Notes: generated by a model from the sequence alone, not told the origin. A stretch of 64,000 nucleotides of DNA from Mycolicibacterium rhodesiae JS60 (GCA_000230935.2 AGIQ01000001.1:1736001-1800000), one strand, 5' to 3'; counted from the stretch's first letter, positions 1-8,728 are shown. Program-made: numbers and translations.

Positions 1-596
1 TCAGAGGCACCCTCGAAATCGAGGGGGAGAAAATGGAAATCGATTGCGGTGGCCTGCGTGACCGCGGTTGGGGACCGCGCCATGCCGATGTCTCGGACCC
101 ACTCCGCGCCGGTTGGCCCTATGTCTTCGCGTCCCCGCAGAGCGGCTGGCATCTCTACGATCCGCAGACCTCGCTGGCATTCGACGAGGACCCGATCGAG
201 GGGACGACGGAAACCGTCACCACCGGCTTTTACATTCGCGACGGGATCAAGGCGCTGGTCGTCGGGGGTACTCGGCGTGCGCAACGCGGTCGGGACGGGC
301 GAGTGCTCACCCAGGTCATCGACTGCGTAGACGAATTGGGCAGGGAGCTGCACGCCGTTGGTCAGACAATGAACTGGCTGAAATGGCCCATCAACAGCGA
401 CATTCTGAACTGGTGGTCGTTGGTGCGCTGGGAGTACGACGGCCAGGTCGCCTACGGCGAGGACCAGGATTTCATGACCTTCCGGCACTACCGCAAGTAC
501 TGGAAGCGGCTCCTGGCAGAGGACCCCGGTCTCTTGCAGTGCTTTCCGGATTCGCCCGATTACCCTCCGTACGCCCGACCCGAGGTACGTCCATGA
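1..596 (+). CDS. DUF7065/DUF7064-like protein, 3' part (cut by window edge)
   Basis: The reading frame is already open at the window edge and continues to a TGA, so only the C-terminal ~197 residues are present. The motif LRDRGWGPR near the start of the visible part resembles the RDRSWGPR signature of lipocalin-like DUF7064/DUF7065 proteins found beside terpenoid and steroid genes in actinobacteria. The function of that family is not established. An internal ATG at base 33 could be mistaken for the start, but in-frame coding upstream of it (RGTLEIEGEK) reads like the same beta-rich domain. The stop overlaps the ATG of the following P450 by 4 bp (ATGA), which suggests translational coupling. 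The family assignment is from memory and moderately sure. Confidence 0.6.
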   Translation, partial: RGTLEIEGEKMEIDCGGLRDRGWGPRHADVSDPLRAGWPYVFASPQSGWHLYDPQTSLAFDEDPIEGTTETVTTGFYIRDGIKALVVGGTRRAQRGRDGRVLTQVIDCVDELGRELHAVGQTMNWLKWPINSDILNWWSLVRWEYDGQVAYGEDQDFMTFRHYRKYWKRLLAEDPGLLQCFPDSPDYPPYARPEVRP

Positions 597-1831
597 CTGA
601 GCAAACCGACACGCAGCCATCGATGATGGAGGTGTTCCGCAGTACCTGGGACACGTGCCCACTGTTCGGACCGCTGCGCGAGCATGCGCCGGTGCTTCAT
701 GTGCCCGAGCTCGATGCCTGGGTGGTCAGTCGATACGACGATGTGCTGGCCATTGTCAAAGACATGGACCGATTCGGTTGCATGCCTGATGATCTGGTGG
801 GGGAGGTGCCCGAGGAGTTGAAACAGCTTCTACCCCACGGCTATGCACCGTGGCAACCAGCGCTGATCAACACCGACCCGCCGGAGCACACGCGGATCCG
901 CAAGTTGGCAGCCAAGCCGCTGACACCGGCCGCTGTGAAACAACACGAAGGGGTCATCCGGGCGGCCGCCAATTCTCTGGTGGACGAGTTTGTTGGTGAC
1001 GGCCGAGCTGACCTGGTGGAACAGTTCGCCACGCCAATGCCTATCGATGTCCTCATCAAAGTCTTGGGTGTGCCCGCCGAGGATCGGCAGAAGTTTCGGG
1101 ATTGGACGCTCGGTATCACCGAACTGTTTGTCCCGTCGATCTCCGACGCCCGACGTCTGGAGTTGGCGCGCGATCAGGTTGGTTTCAACGAGTACTTGCT
1201 GGATGCGATCTCACGACGGCGCGCCGAACCTCATGCCGACCTGATCAGCGGCTTGATCCTCGCCCAGGAACACAGCGAGAAGAGTCTCACCGACCGTGAA
1301 ATACTAGGCGTAGTAGGACAATTGGTCATCGCGGGATTTGAAACCAGTGCTGGCGGGATCAGCTTTACACTTTACAAACTCAGCCAAGACCGCGACCTGC
1401 TCGAACGAGTCCGCAATGATCTGAGTCTGGTGCCGAGGGTTGTCGAAGAGTCGCTGCGCCGGCTCACTCCTGCGCGCGGAATCGTCCGCCATGTCAAGGA
1501 GGACGTGGAGATCCGCGGCCATCGGATTCCTAAGGGTGCGAACATCTTTGCGTTGGTCCAATCGGCCAACAATGACGAAGCAGTCTTCGCTTGTCCCGAG
1601 CGGTTCGACATCGACCGCCCCGCGGCCGAAATGCGCAAGAGCATGCACTTCGGCACCGGGCCGCACACCTGCATCGGCATCAACATCGCACGTCTCGATA
1701 TGAAAGTCGCGATCGAGACCGCGATTACCCGATTGCCCAATCTGCGCCTTGTCGATGGTCAGGAGATTCGAGTTCAGGAGGGGATGATCTTTCATCGACC
1801 GGAGCGCCTGGAATTCGAATGGGATGTCTAG
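593..1831 (+). CDS. Cytochrome P450 (class I, soluble)
   Basis: This 412-residue protein is a typical bacterial P450, a heme monooxygenase that takes electrons from a ferredoxin and hydroxylates a small lipophilic substrate. The I-helix oxygen-activation motif AGFETS lies at about residues 247-252, the K-helix ExxR at E286-R289, and the heme loop FGTGPHTCIG places the proximal ligand at Cys360. The start is the ATG overlapping the upstream stop by 4 bp. A longer in-frame opening exists upstream but it only shadows the preceding gene. The 3' end overlaps the next membrane-protein gene by 8 bp, so the two are probably one transcript. No ferredoxin lies directly beside it; the closest is about 8.3 kb downstream. 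The CYP family was not identified. Confidence 0.93.
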   Translation: MTEQTDTQPSMMEVFRSTWDTCPLFGPLREHAPVLHVPELDAWVVSRYDDVLAIVKDMDRFGCMPDDLVGEVPEELKQLLPHGYAPWQPALINTDPPEHTRIRKLAAKPLTPAAVKQHEGVIRAAANSLVDEFVGDGRADLVEQFATPMPIDVLIKVLGVPAEDRQKFRDWTLGITELFVPSISDARRLELARDQVGFNEYLLDAISRRRAEPHADLISGLILAQEHSEKSLTDREILGVVGQLVIAGFETSAGGISFTLYKLSQDRDLLERVRNDLSLVPRVVEESLRRLTPARGIVRHVKEDVEIRGHRIPKGANIFALVQSANNDEAVFACPERFDIDRPAAEMRKSMHFGTGPHTCIGINIARLDMKVAIETAITRLPNLRLVDGQEIRVQEGMIFHRPERLEFEWDV

Positions 1832-2555
1832 CGTGAGTGTGAGGGGGCAGCTGGTCTGCTTGTGCAGCGGCTACGCGTTCTTCGTCCTCTATGTGCTCGG
1901 AATCGTCGTCGTCGCCGGCTTCATCCCGCCTCCCGCACCGAGCTGGGGCCCAGACGCCGTGGCGGCGTTCTTCAGTGAGCGTCGCGGACGGATTCTGGTC
2001 GGCATGTCCATCTGCGCGTTTGCCTCGGCGCTCTACCTGCCATGGGGCGTGGCGATCACCGGTCAGATGCTGCGGATGGAGAAGTCGCGATTCCCTGCGC
2101 TTAGCATCCTGCAGGTCATTTCGGCTGGCCTCGGTGGAGTGTTCTTCGCGATCTCACCGCTGCTCTGGCTGGCTATCGCCTACCGATCCGAGCACGCCAG
2201 TGACACGGTGCAGATTCTGAACGACTTCGCGTGGATCTCGTGGATTGTCAGCTGGCCGTTCTTCTTTGTGCAAGCCGGAGCGCTGGGCTTGTGCGTATTG
2301 ATGGCTCCAGGCTCGGAGATTCCACGCTGGGTGGGTTACCTCAGTGTCTGGTTCGCGGTGAGCATGTTTCCCGCCAGCGCGATCGTGTTCTTCTATAGCG
2401 GACCGCTCGCGTGGAATGGCGTCTTTGCCCTCTACCTGCCGCTGACGATCTTCGCCGCGTGGTACAACGTGGTGACGTACTACCTGCTGAAGGTCATCAG
2501 CAGCGAGGCCAAAGAGCTCGCGACGCACGCGCCGCCGTCCATTAACAGCAGTTAG
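1824..2555 (+). CDS. Uncharacterised multi-spanning membrane protein, P450-linked family, copy 1
   Basis: This 243-residue protein has about six hydrophobic segments and belongs to a family with four members in this window. Shared landmarks are GFIPPP after the first membrane segment, IPRWVGY before the fifth, and SGPLAWNGV between the last two. It overlaps the P450 stop by 8 bp, and a GTG three codons further in is an alternative start. I recognise no catalytic or transport signature. Because all four copies sit next to P450 operons, an accessory role such as substrate entry or membrane organisation of the oxidation machinery is possible, but this is inference. Confidence 0.8.
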   Translation: MSSVSVRGQLVCLCSGYAFFVLYVLGIVVVAGFIPPPAPSWGPDAVAAFFSERRGRILVGMSICAFASALYLPWGVAITGQMLRMEKSRFPALSILQVISAGLGGVFFAISPLLWLAIAYRSEHASDTVQILNDFAWISWIVSWPFFFVQAGALGLCVLMAPGSEIPRWVGYLSVWFAVSMFPASAIVFFYSGPLAWNGVFALYLPLTIFAAWYNVVTYYLLKVISSEAKELATHAPPSINSS

Positions 2556-2617
2556 AAAGTCGGCGCGCGGTACTTCTGCCCCGTCGCAAGGCGTGTGTGA
2601 CAACCTGGGACTGATTC

Positions 2618-2645
2618 GGCCGGCGCGGGACCGGCCCTTGTCTTT
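2618..2645 (+). terminator. Intrinsic terminator after the first P450 operon
   Basis: A GC stem GGCCGG / CCGGCC encloses a 7-nt loop and is followed by CTTGTCTTT, a T-rich stretch that is unusual in this high-GC sequence. It lies about 60 bp after the stop of the membrane-protein gene and before the next gene on the same strand, where termination would be expected. Confidence 0.55.
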
Positions 2646-2724
2646 AATCGCAATTTGATTACTATCCATCTAGGTAGCTGGTGCCCACGCGAGTGCGCAG
2701 GGCATGCCGATCTAGGAGGCAGCC

Positions 2725-3468
2725 GTGACAGCGACGACCGGACGCGTCTCGCCGGAATTGCAGACACATACGAGCACAGATTTCACTCTGCTCCGCGCAG
2801 CGCTGTGGTCTGTCTGCATCTACGTGGGGCTCGGGCTGCTGGGCTTCGCGGTGTTCGCCGGCTTCTGGCCGCCCCCAGGTCAGGACCTCGACGCCGCCGC
2901 CATCACCGAGTACTTCCAAACCCACGGCACCGCAATCAGAATCGGCATGGTGCTGATGGTCGTCGGCGCGCCCTGCTATTACACGTGGAGCGTGGCGCTG
3001 TCCAAGATCATCAGCCGGATGGAAGGTCCGATGGGACCGCTGTCGATGACCGAACTCGTCGGCGGCCTGATGACCGCACTGGTCACAGCGGTGCCCGCCG
3101 TCGTGTGGCAGACCGCGACATTCCGGGCCGAAAGTCGTTCTCCGGAAACGGTTCAGACGCTCTATGACTTCGGCTGGCTGTTCTTCGACCTGACGTTCAT
3201 GTTCTCATTCCTGCAGAGCGTGGCCCTCGGCATCGCCATCCTGATCGACCGCCGCGCCGAACCGCTGTTCCCGCGCTGGGTGGCTTACGTGTGCTTCTTG
3301 ACCGCAGCGGTCTACATTCCGCTGAGCCTGGTGCCCTTCGTCCGGACCGGACCCTTTGCCTGGCATGGAGTGCTCAACTTTTGGGCGGTTTTCGTGATGT
3401 TCTTCGTCCTCATCGCGGTCCTGACGCCCTACGCATTCCGCGCGTTGCGCCGGCTCGAACGCGAGTGA
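2725..3468 (+). CDS. Uncharacterised multi-spanning membrane protein, P450-linked family, copy 2
   Basis: This 247-residue protein starts at a GTG preceded by a clear Shine-Dalgarno AGGAGG at 2714-2719. It has about six membrane segments and the family landmarks GFWPPPG, FPRWVAY and TGPFAWHGV. It appears to be its own transcription unit: a terminator-like hairpin precedes it and the downstream genes run convergently. An N-terminal cytoplasmic stretch of about 25 polar residues comes before the first hydrophobic segment. Its function is unknown. Confidence 0.78.
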   Translation: MTATTGRVSPELQTHTSTDFTLLRAALWSVCIYVGLGLLGFAVFAGFWPPPGQDLDAAAITEYFQTHGTAIRIGMVLMVVGAPCYYTWSVALSKIISRMEGPMGPLSMTELVGGLMTALVTAVPAVVWQTATFRAESRSPETVQTLYDFGWLFFDLTFMFSFLQSVALGIAILIDRRAEPLFPRWVAYVCFLTAAVYIPLSLVPFVRTGPFAWHGVLNFWAVFVMFFVLIAVLTPYAFRALRRLERE

Positions 3469-3475
3469 TCGTCAC

Positions 3476-3745
3476 CTAACGCGAGCCTGGAGTTACCGAC
3501 ACCGCCACTCGAACTTTCGCTCGGTAACTACAGGCTGGGTGAGGTCGGGGTATCCGCAATCGCCTCGTGACCAAGGGGCCCGCGGCCAGGGCGAAGTCGC
3601 GCGTGCCGCCGAGTCGCAGATAGAGCGCGGCACTGACGTCTTTGGATGCGTCGATCCCGAAGAGCCTTCCCGCCGTGATCGGCATCGCCCAACCGCTGGC
3701 GCCGATCGCCGCACGAGTGGCCGAGAGCGCTTTCACTGCGGGCAT
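3476..3745 (-). pseudogene. Truncated DUF4267-like membrane protein (remnant)
   Basis: The frame starts with an ATG that overlaps the TGA of the upstream membrane-protein gene (TGATG), so it looks translationally coupled. The first ~60 residues resemble the N-terminal part of DUF4267 proteins: SATRAAIGASGWAMP, then GRLFGID, then LYLRLGGTRDFALAAG. After that the sequence becomes a basic tail (residues 61-89) unrelated to the family, and the frame stops at 89 residues. Family members are usually about 120-140 residues; an intact relative lies at 17159-17551. The simplest reading is a gene that lost its 3' half through a deletion or rearrangement next to copy 2 of the membrane protein. Confidence 0.6.
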
Positions 3746-4494
3746 CAAATCTCCCCGAGGTCCTCGTCGGCTTCCTGCTTGATGGCCCGCAAGAGAAACA
3801 CCGTCATGACCAGATACCAGGTCCCGAAAACGGCTGCGGGAATCCAGAACCCGATGACGCCTGTCCAGGCGAACGGTCCGGACTTGAAGAACAGGATCAT
3901 GCTGGCCGGCAGTAGTAGCACCGCGACCCACACGTTGTAGTAGCCCAACCAGCGCGGGAACACCGGTTTGGCTCGCCGATCGGTGAACACCGCCATTGCC
4001 AGCGCACCCAGCTGGCCGATGAGTGGCGGCCACGGCAGGATCAGCATCTCGTAGGACAAGTCGTTGACGAGCTGGGTCAGTTCAGCCGCGCGCTCGGGGC
4101 GAAAGGCATTGCCGGCGAACAACAGGATCGGGATGATCAGCACGACGGTGACGATCAGCCCGGAGGCGAACTGCAGGACGGACAGGATCGGGGTTCGCAG
4201 TTCGGTGCGGCGCATCTGCATGCTGATCGCCAGGGCGAACGGCAGAGTCAGAAAGGCGCCTGCCATCGCGATGATCAACCCGATGCGGTGCAGCGTCGGA
4301 TTGGTGCTGTAGACCGCCGCGACCTCGGCGGCTGAGTCGCCGGGCGGAATCAGCGGGATGAATCCGCCGAGCAGGCCCCAGCCGCCGAACAGGCACAGCA
4401 CGAACACCGGACCGCACCAGGTGCAGAAGACTTGGATCCGACGCGACTTGTCGATGTCGCCGCGCAGGTCGGGTGGAGTAGTGGCGGTACTCAT
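3745..4494 (-). CDS. Uncharacterised multi-spanning membrane protein, P450-linked family, copy 3
   Basis: This 249-residue protein has about six membrane segments and the landmarks GFIPLIPPG, FPRWLGY and SGPFAWTGV shared with the other three copies. The ATG chosen begins MSTATTPPDL; a GTG three codons upstream is possible. It is transcribed away from the SCP2-P450 operon, and the shared intergenic region (about 195 bp) carries several inverted repeats. The last base of its stop is shared with the start of a truncated DUF4267-like frame. Confidence 0.8.
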   Translation of the reverse strand: MSTATTPPDLRGDIDKSRRIQVFCTWCGPVFVLCLFGGWGLLGGFIPLIPPGDSAAEVAAVYSTNPTLHRIGLIIAMAGAFLTLPFALAISMQMRRTELRTPILSVLQFASGLIVTVVLIIPILLFAGNAFRPERAAELTQLVNDLSYEMLILPWPPLIGQLGALAMAVFTDRRAKPVFPRWLGYYNVWVAVLLLPASMILFFKSGPFAWTGVIGFWIPAAVFGTWYLVMTVFLLRAIKQEADEDLGEI

Positions 4495-4516
4495 CGAACG
4501 CACTCTACCGCTGAGA

Positions 4517-4546
4517 TGAATAAAAATTCAATGCTGAAATAGCATT
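4517..4546. promoter_or_regulatory. Overlapping inverted repeats in a divergent promoter (candidate operator)
   Basis: Two adjoining palindromes are visible. TGAAT/ATTCA has a 4-nt spacer (4517-4530), and AATGCT/AGCATT has a 5-nt spacer (4530-4546). The region is strikingly AT-rich compared with its surroundings and lies 23-52 bp upstream of the membrane-protein start, between divergent genes. This is the layout expected for a TetR- or GntR-type operator controlling one or both promoters. The binding protein is not known; the TetR gene at 15032-15706 is one candidate. Confidence 0.45.
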
Positions 4547-4640
4547 CATTAGCTGTGCCTCGGCGTCGACGCAGCGCCTTCCGTGAGTTGACTGGCGGGC
4601 GGCGGGATGTGACGATGCGCATATCAGATCCTGTCGATGT

Positions 4641-4658
4641 TGTACTCTTTGAGGTACA
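4641..4658. promoter_or_regulatory. Inverted repeat TGTAC-N8-GTACA upstream of the SCP2 operon
   Basis: Perfect 5-bp arms TGTAC and GTACA are separated by 8 nt, ending 31 bp before the SCP2 start codon and followed by an AT-rich stretch. The position suits an operator or an activator site for the catabolic operon beginning at 4690. It differs from the palindromes at 4517-4546, so two regulators may act on this region. Confidence 0.4.
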
Positions 4659-4689
4659 GTTTTGAATCGAAAATAAATTAAGGAGAACG

Positions 4690-5094
4690 ATGGGGTTCAC
4701 CGACTCTGCCGAGGTGGCAAAGTACATCGGGGGCATCTTCGAGGCCGCATTCGACGACCCTGAGATCGGCCCGAAGCTAGAAGCGACCGGCCTGGTGGTT
4801 GCGTTCGACTTCACGGACCCGAAGGCCGTCGTCGTGATCGACATGGCCAACAAGTCGGTCCGTGAAGGCGTGGCAGGGGGTACCGCGCCGATGGCCACCA
4901 TGTTCATGACCGCCGACACCGGAAACGCCTATTGGCAGGGCAAGGTGAACCTGCCACTTGCCATGGCCAAGAAGAAGATCACCGTCGAGGGCAATGTGGC
5001 GAGCCTGCTCAAGCTCGCGCCGCTAGGCAAGAAGCTGTATCCGACCTATATCGCTCGGCTCCAAAGCGACGGCCGCGCCGACCTGATCGTCTAG
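4690..5094 (+). CDS. SCP2 sterol-binding-fold carrier protein
   Basis: This 134-residue protein matches the small SCP2 fold: an acidic N-terminal helix, the strand pair VVAFDFTDPKAVVVID, the segment APMATMFMTADTGNAYWQGK, and a C-terminal hydrophobic helix. SCP2 domains bind lipids, acyl-CoAs or sterols in a hydrophobic cavity. The start has a good AAGGAGA ribosome site. It is the first gene of an operon that continues with an acyl-CoA synthetase 4 bp later, then a P450, SDR, ALDH and ferredoxin system. A role in delivering a poorly soluble substrate to these enzymes is a reasonable inference. Confidence 0.85.
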   Translation: MGFTDSAEVAKYIGGIFEAAFDDPEIGPKLEATGLVVAFDFTDPKAVVVIDMANKSVREGVAGGTAPMATMFMTADTGNAYWQGKVNLPLAMAKKKITVEGNVASLLKLAPLGKKLYPTYIARLQSDGRADLIV

Positions 5095-5098
5095 CGCC

Positions 5099-6643
5099 AT
5101 GTATCCCGGAATCCACGCAGCCTCCGCCCCCGACCGGCCGGCGGTGATCATGGCCGGCACCGGTCAGGTCTTGACCTATGGCGAGCTTGACGAACGCTCG
5201 TCGCGGCTGGCGTCGGCGTTGCGTGGATTGGGTCTGCGCCCCGGCGATGTGATTGCCGTGCTGAGTAACAATGTTCCCGAAGTGTTCGAAATCTACTGGG
5301 CGGCACTGCGATCGGGGCTCTACGTGACCCCGGTCAATCGTCATCTCGCTGCCCCGGAAGTGGCTCACATCTTGGCCGACAGCGGCGCACAAGTGCTGTT
5401 CGCCTCAGCGGCCCTCGACGCGTTGGCCGGCAGCGCCGCCGCCGAGGTCCCGGACCTGCAGCACCGCTATGCATTCGGCGGAGCGATCAGTGGTTTCGAC
5501 TCCTACCGTGAGCTCTACGAATCGGCAGATCGGATATCACTGGAGGAGCAGCCGCGCGGGGCGGAGATGCTGTATTCGTCGGGCACCACGGGCCATCCCA
5601 AGGGGATCAAACTCGCCCTGCCCACCGTCTCCGTCGACGAGCCGGGCGCCGACCTGATCGCCATGATGCTTCAGCACGTCTTTGCTGTCACCAGCGCCGA
5701 CGTCTACCTGTCGCCGGCGCCGATTTACCATGCAGCGCCGCTGAAGTGGTCGGCCGCGGTACACGCCATCGGCGGTACGGTGGTCATGATGGAGAAGTTC
5801 GACCCCGCCGCGGCACTGGCGGCCATCGAGCGCTATCAGGTCACCGTCACCCAGATGGTCCCCACGATGTTCGTTCGGCTCCTGCAGTTGCCCGACGATC
5901 AGCGGGCGCATTACGACGTCTCCTCGCTGCGGCTGGCCGTCCACGCCGGAGCACCCTGCCCGCCCGAGGTCAAGGATGCGATGATCGCTTGGTGGGGACC
6001 GATTTTCACCGAGTATTACGGAGCCACCGAGAGCCACGGCACGACCGTGATGTCGAGCGCCGAATGGCAGAACAAGCGGGGATCGGTGGGCAGGGCCGTG
6101 CTCGGCGTCGTGCACATCTGCGATGACGACGGCCACGAATTGCCCTCCGGCGAGATCGGACTGGTCTACTTCGAACGCGATCAACCCTCGTTCAGTTACC
6201 ACAACGACCCGGAAAAGACCGCGGGGTCGCGGCATCCGGCTCACGAGAACTGGGCCACGGTGGGGGATATGGGCTACCTCGACGAGGACGGCTACCTGTA
6301 TCTGACCGATCGCAAGTCCTTCATGATCATCTCCGGCGGCGTGAACATCTATCCGCAAGAGGTCGAGAACGTTCTGGCGTTGCACCCCAAGATCTTCGAC
6401 GCCGCCGTCATCGGGGTACCCGACCCTGAGATGGGCGAACAGGTCAAGGCCGTCGTCCAGTTGCGCGACGGAATCAGTCCGTCCGACGAGCTGGCCGCCG
6501 AGATCATCGACTACGTACGGGGTCGCCTTGCGCACTTCAAGGCGCCTCGCTCGGTCGACTTCGTCGACCAGTTACCGCGCTCGGAGACAGGAAAACTCGT
6601 GAAGAGAATTTTGAAAGCCCGCTATGTGGAGGCATCAGCATGA
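5099..6643 (+). CDS. Acyl-CoA synthetase (FadD-type AMP-binding enzyme)
   Basis: This 514-residue ANL-superfamily enzyme activates a carboxylic acid with ATP and joins it to CoA. Motifs in order are the P-loop YSSGTTGHPKGIK (about residue 160), the A5 motif YYGATES, the A7/A8 region LTDRKSFMIISGGVNIYPQEVE at the domain hinge, and the C-terminal catalytic lysine motif RSETGKLVKR. It lies 4 bp after the SCP2 gene and overlaps the P450 start by 4 bp (ATGA). In this setting it would activate the acid made by the aldehyde dehydrogenase of the same operon, feeding beta-oxidation. The exact FadD subgroup was not determined. Confidence 0.92.
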   Translation: MYPGIHAASAPDRPAVIMAGTGQVLTYGELDERSSRLASALRGLGLRPGDVIAVLSNNVPEVFEIYWAALRSGLYVTPVNRHLAAPEVAHILADSGAQVLFASAALDALAGSAAAEVPDLQHRYAFGGAISGFDSYRELYESADRISLEEQPRGAEMLYSSGTTGHPKGIKLALPTVSVDEPGADLIAMMLQHVFAVTSADVYLSPAPIYHAAPLKWSAAVHAIGGTVVMMEKFDPAAALAAIERYQVTVTQMVPTMFVRLLQLPDDQRAHYDVSSLRLAVHAGAPCPPEVKDAMIAWWGPIFTEYYGATESHGTTVMSSAEWQNKRGSVGRAVLGVVHICDDDGHELPSGEIGLVYFERDQPSFSYHNDPEKTAGSRHPAHENWATVGDMGYLDEDGYLYLTDRKSFMIISGGVNIYPQEVENVLALHPKIFDAAVIGVPDPEMGEQVKAVVQLRDGISPSDELAAEIIDYVRGRLAHFKAPRSVDFVDQLPRSETGKLVKRILKARYVEASA

Positions 6644-7917
6644 CCGTCCAGCCCGACACCGCGCCGTCGACCGACACCGGACGGCCGCCGTATGACCCGG
6701 TGAGCATTTCGTCGCTGGAGTTCTGGGCGCAGAGTTTCGACGATCGGGAGAAATCGTTCAAGATCCTGCGCGACGAACGTCCGGTCAGCTGGCACCGCCC
6801 GATCGAAGGCTCCATGATGGAGCCCGAGATCGACGGTGTCTGGGTGGTCACCCGGCACGAAGACGTCTGCTACGTCAGCAAGAATCCCGAGATCTTCTGC
6901 TCCGGGCAGGGCATCACCTTCGAAGCGGTTCCCGAGGAGATGCTGGACGCGACCCAGTCGTTCCTGGGCATGGACGGTGCGGCTCACTCGAGCTTGCGCA
7001 GGCTCGTCAGCTCCGTCTTCACTCCGCGTCAGGTCGCCAAGATCAAGGATCAGATCGAGAACCAGGCCCGCTCGATCGTCGACGATCTGCTCACGACCAA
7101 AGAGGGTGACTTCGTCGAGCAGGTGTCCAAGCGGCTACCGATGTGGACGATCTACGACATGCTCGGACTGCCCGAAGAGCAGCGCGACCACGCGGCGCAG
7201 TTGGCGGAGGGCATGGTGGCCTGGGCCGACCCCGACGTCGCCGCCGGACGCGAACCGGGCGAAGTCCTCACCGATTCACTGGTCGGCCTGCTCGACATCG
7301 GTATCAGCCTGGCCCAGGCGCGCCGGGAGAAGCCCGAGAACGACCTGATGACATCGTTGGTGAACGCCGAAGTCGACGGCAGAAAGCTCACCGACGACGA
7401 ACTTGGCCCGTACTTCGTGCTGCTGTCGGTGGCCGGCAACGACACCACCAAGACCACCACCACCTTCACCACCATCGCGTTGGATCGATTCCCCGAGCAG
7501 AAGGCGTTGCTGCAGAACGACTTCGATGGGCACATCAAGGTCGCCATCGAGGAGTTCGTTCGGTGGACCACCCCCGTCATGACGTTTCGACGTACCGCGA
7601 CGCAAGACACCGAACTGCACGGCCAGCACATCCGCAAGGGTGACTGGGTGACCATGGTCTACTCCTCGGCAAACCGCGACGAACGGGTATTCGTCAACCC
7701 CTACGAGTTCGACATCACCCGGTCGCCCAACCCACACGTCGGATTCGGTGGCGGCGGCCCCCACTTCTGCATGGGTGCCTTCATGGGCAAGATGCAATTG
7801 GAGTCCATCTTCCGCGAACTCATCTTCCGTGCACCGAATCTGCGGGTCGGTGAACCGGAGTACCTGACCGGCAACTTCATCACCGCCGTCAAGCACCTGC
7901 CCTACACCCTCGACTAG
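6640..7917 (+). CDS. Cytochrome P450 of the SCP2-FadD operon
   Basis: This 425-residue P450 has the I-helix AGNDTT at residues 265-270, ExxR at E305-R308 and the heme loop FGGGGPHFCMG with Cys377 as ligand. The general style, with an SLEFW N-terminal segment and a GGGGPHFCMG loop, recalls mycobacterial P450s of the CYP124/125/142 and CYP188 kind, which oxidise methyl-branched lipids and sterol side chains; I cannot fix the family. Being co-transcribed with its own ferredoxin and reductase makes a complete class I system. It likely performs the first hydroxylation, with the downstream SDR and ALDH oxidising the alcohol further. Confidence 0.93.
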   Translation: MTVQPDTAPSTDTGRPPYDPVSISSLEFWAQSFDDREKSFKILRDERPVSWHRPIEGSMMEPEIDGVWVVTRHEDVCYVSKNPEIFCSGQGITFEAVPEEMLDATQSFLGMDGAAHSSLRRLVSSVFTPRQVAKIKDQIENQARSIVDDLLTTKEGDFVEQVSKRLPMWTIYDMLGLPEEQRDHAAQLAEGMVAWADPDVAAGREPGEVLTDSLVGLLDIGISLAQARREKPENDLMTSLVNAEVDGRKLTDDELGPYFVLLSVAGNDTTKTTTTFTTIALDRFPEQKALLQNDFDGHIKVAIEEFVRWTTPVMTFRRTATQDTELHGQHIRKGDWVTMVYSSANRDERVFVNPYEFDITRSPNPHVGFGGGGPHFCMGAFMGKMQLESIFRELIFRAPNLRVGEPEYLTGNFITAVKHLPYTLD

Positions 7918-7928
7918 GAGACACCGAC

Positions 7929-8720
7929 ATGGCTGACTTTTCCGGGCGACGTTACGTCGTCACCGGCGCTGCCTCCGGGATCGGCCACGCCGTCGCCGAA
8001 CAACTGCTGGCGCTCGGCGCCGAGGTGACGAGCCTGGACCGCAACACCCCGACGGCGGCCGTACAGACTCATATCGAGGTCGATCTGGCCAATCCCGCCA
8101 GCATCGACGCCGCGCTTGAACAGTTGGACGGCGAGTACGACGGGCTGATGAACGTGGCCGGAATCCCGGGCACCGCCGCCGGCGAATTGGTCTTCGCGGT
8201 CAATTCGCTTGCGGTGCGGCATCTCACCGAGGCATTCTTCGAGCGGCTCACTCCTGGCGGGTCGGTGACAATCGTGTCCTCGACCGCCGGATTCGGCTGG
8301 CCCGAGCGTCTGGAGCCGATCCGCGACCTGCTGGCCACCGACACCTTCGAGGAGGGCGCCGCTTGGTTCAAGGCCAACCCGCAGCAGGGCAATGCGTACA
8401 ACTTCTCCAAGGAAGTCACTACCGTCTACACGCTGTCGATGGGTCTGGCCATGGCGCAGATGGGCTTCCGGATCAACGCTGTCCTGCCCGGTCCTGTGCG
8501 CACCCCGATCCTGGTGGACTTCGAGGAGTCGATGGGCAAGGACACCCTCGACGGGCTCGAGGAGCTGCTCGGCCGACACGCCGAACCCGACGACATCGCC
8601 GAGGTGGTGCTGTTCCTGGCCTCCGACGCTGCGCGTTGGGTCAACGGGCAGGCGATCGCCGTCGACGGCGGAATCAGCGGAGCGGTCGCCTCCGGCGTCG
8701 TTCCCGCACCTGAAATCTGA
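7929..8720 (+). CDS. SDR-family alcohol / hydroxysteroid-type dehydrogenase
   Basis: This 263-residue short-chain dehydrogenase has the NAD(P)-binding TGAASGIG at its N-terminus, NVAG in strand 4, the catalytic serine in VSST, and the YxxxK pair in YNFSK. An acidic residue (SLDR) after strand 2 favours NAD. The long insert before the Tyr (about residues 118-155) and the overall length resemble the 3-alpha-hydroxysteroid dehydrogenase / carbonyl reductase and coniferyl-alcohol dehydrogenase subgroup. It follows the P450 by 11 bp with a GGAGAC ribosome site. In context it would oxidise the alcohol formed by the P450. Confidence 0.88.
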   Translation: MADFSGRRYVVTGAASGIGHAVAEQLLALGAEVTSLDRNTPTAAVQTHIEVDLANPASIDAALEQLDGEYDGLMNVAGIPGTAAGELVFAVNSLAVRHLTEAFFERLTPGGSVTIVSSTAGFGWPERLEPIRDLLATDTFEEGAAWFKANPQQGNAYNFSKEVTTVYTLSMGLAMAQMGFRINAVLPGPVRTPILVDFEESMGKDTLDGLEELLGRHAEPDDIAEVVLFLASDAARWVNGQAIAVDGGISGAVASGVVPAPEI

Positions 8721-8728
8721 GTGCGGCC

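Noticed and set aside
68..592. In-frame 5' extension of the first P450 (would add 175 residues)
   Set aside because: It overlaps the upstream gene in another frame, has arginine-rich shadow composition and no P450 homology; the ATG at 593 begins the P450 domain.
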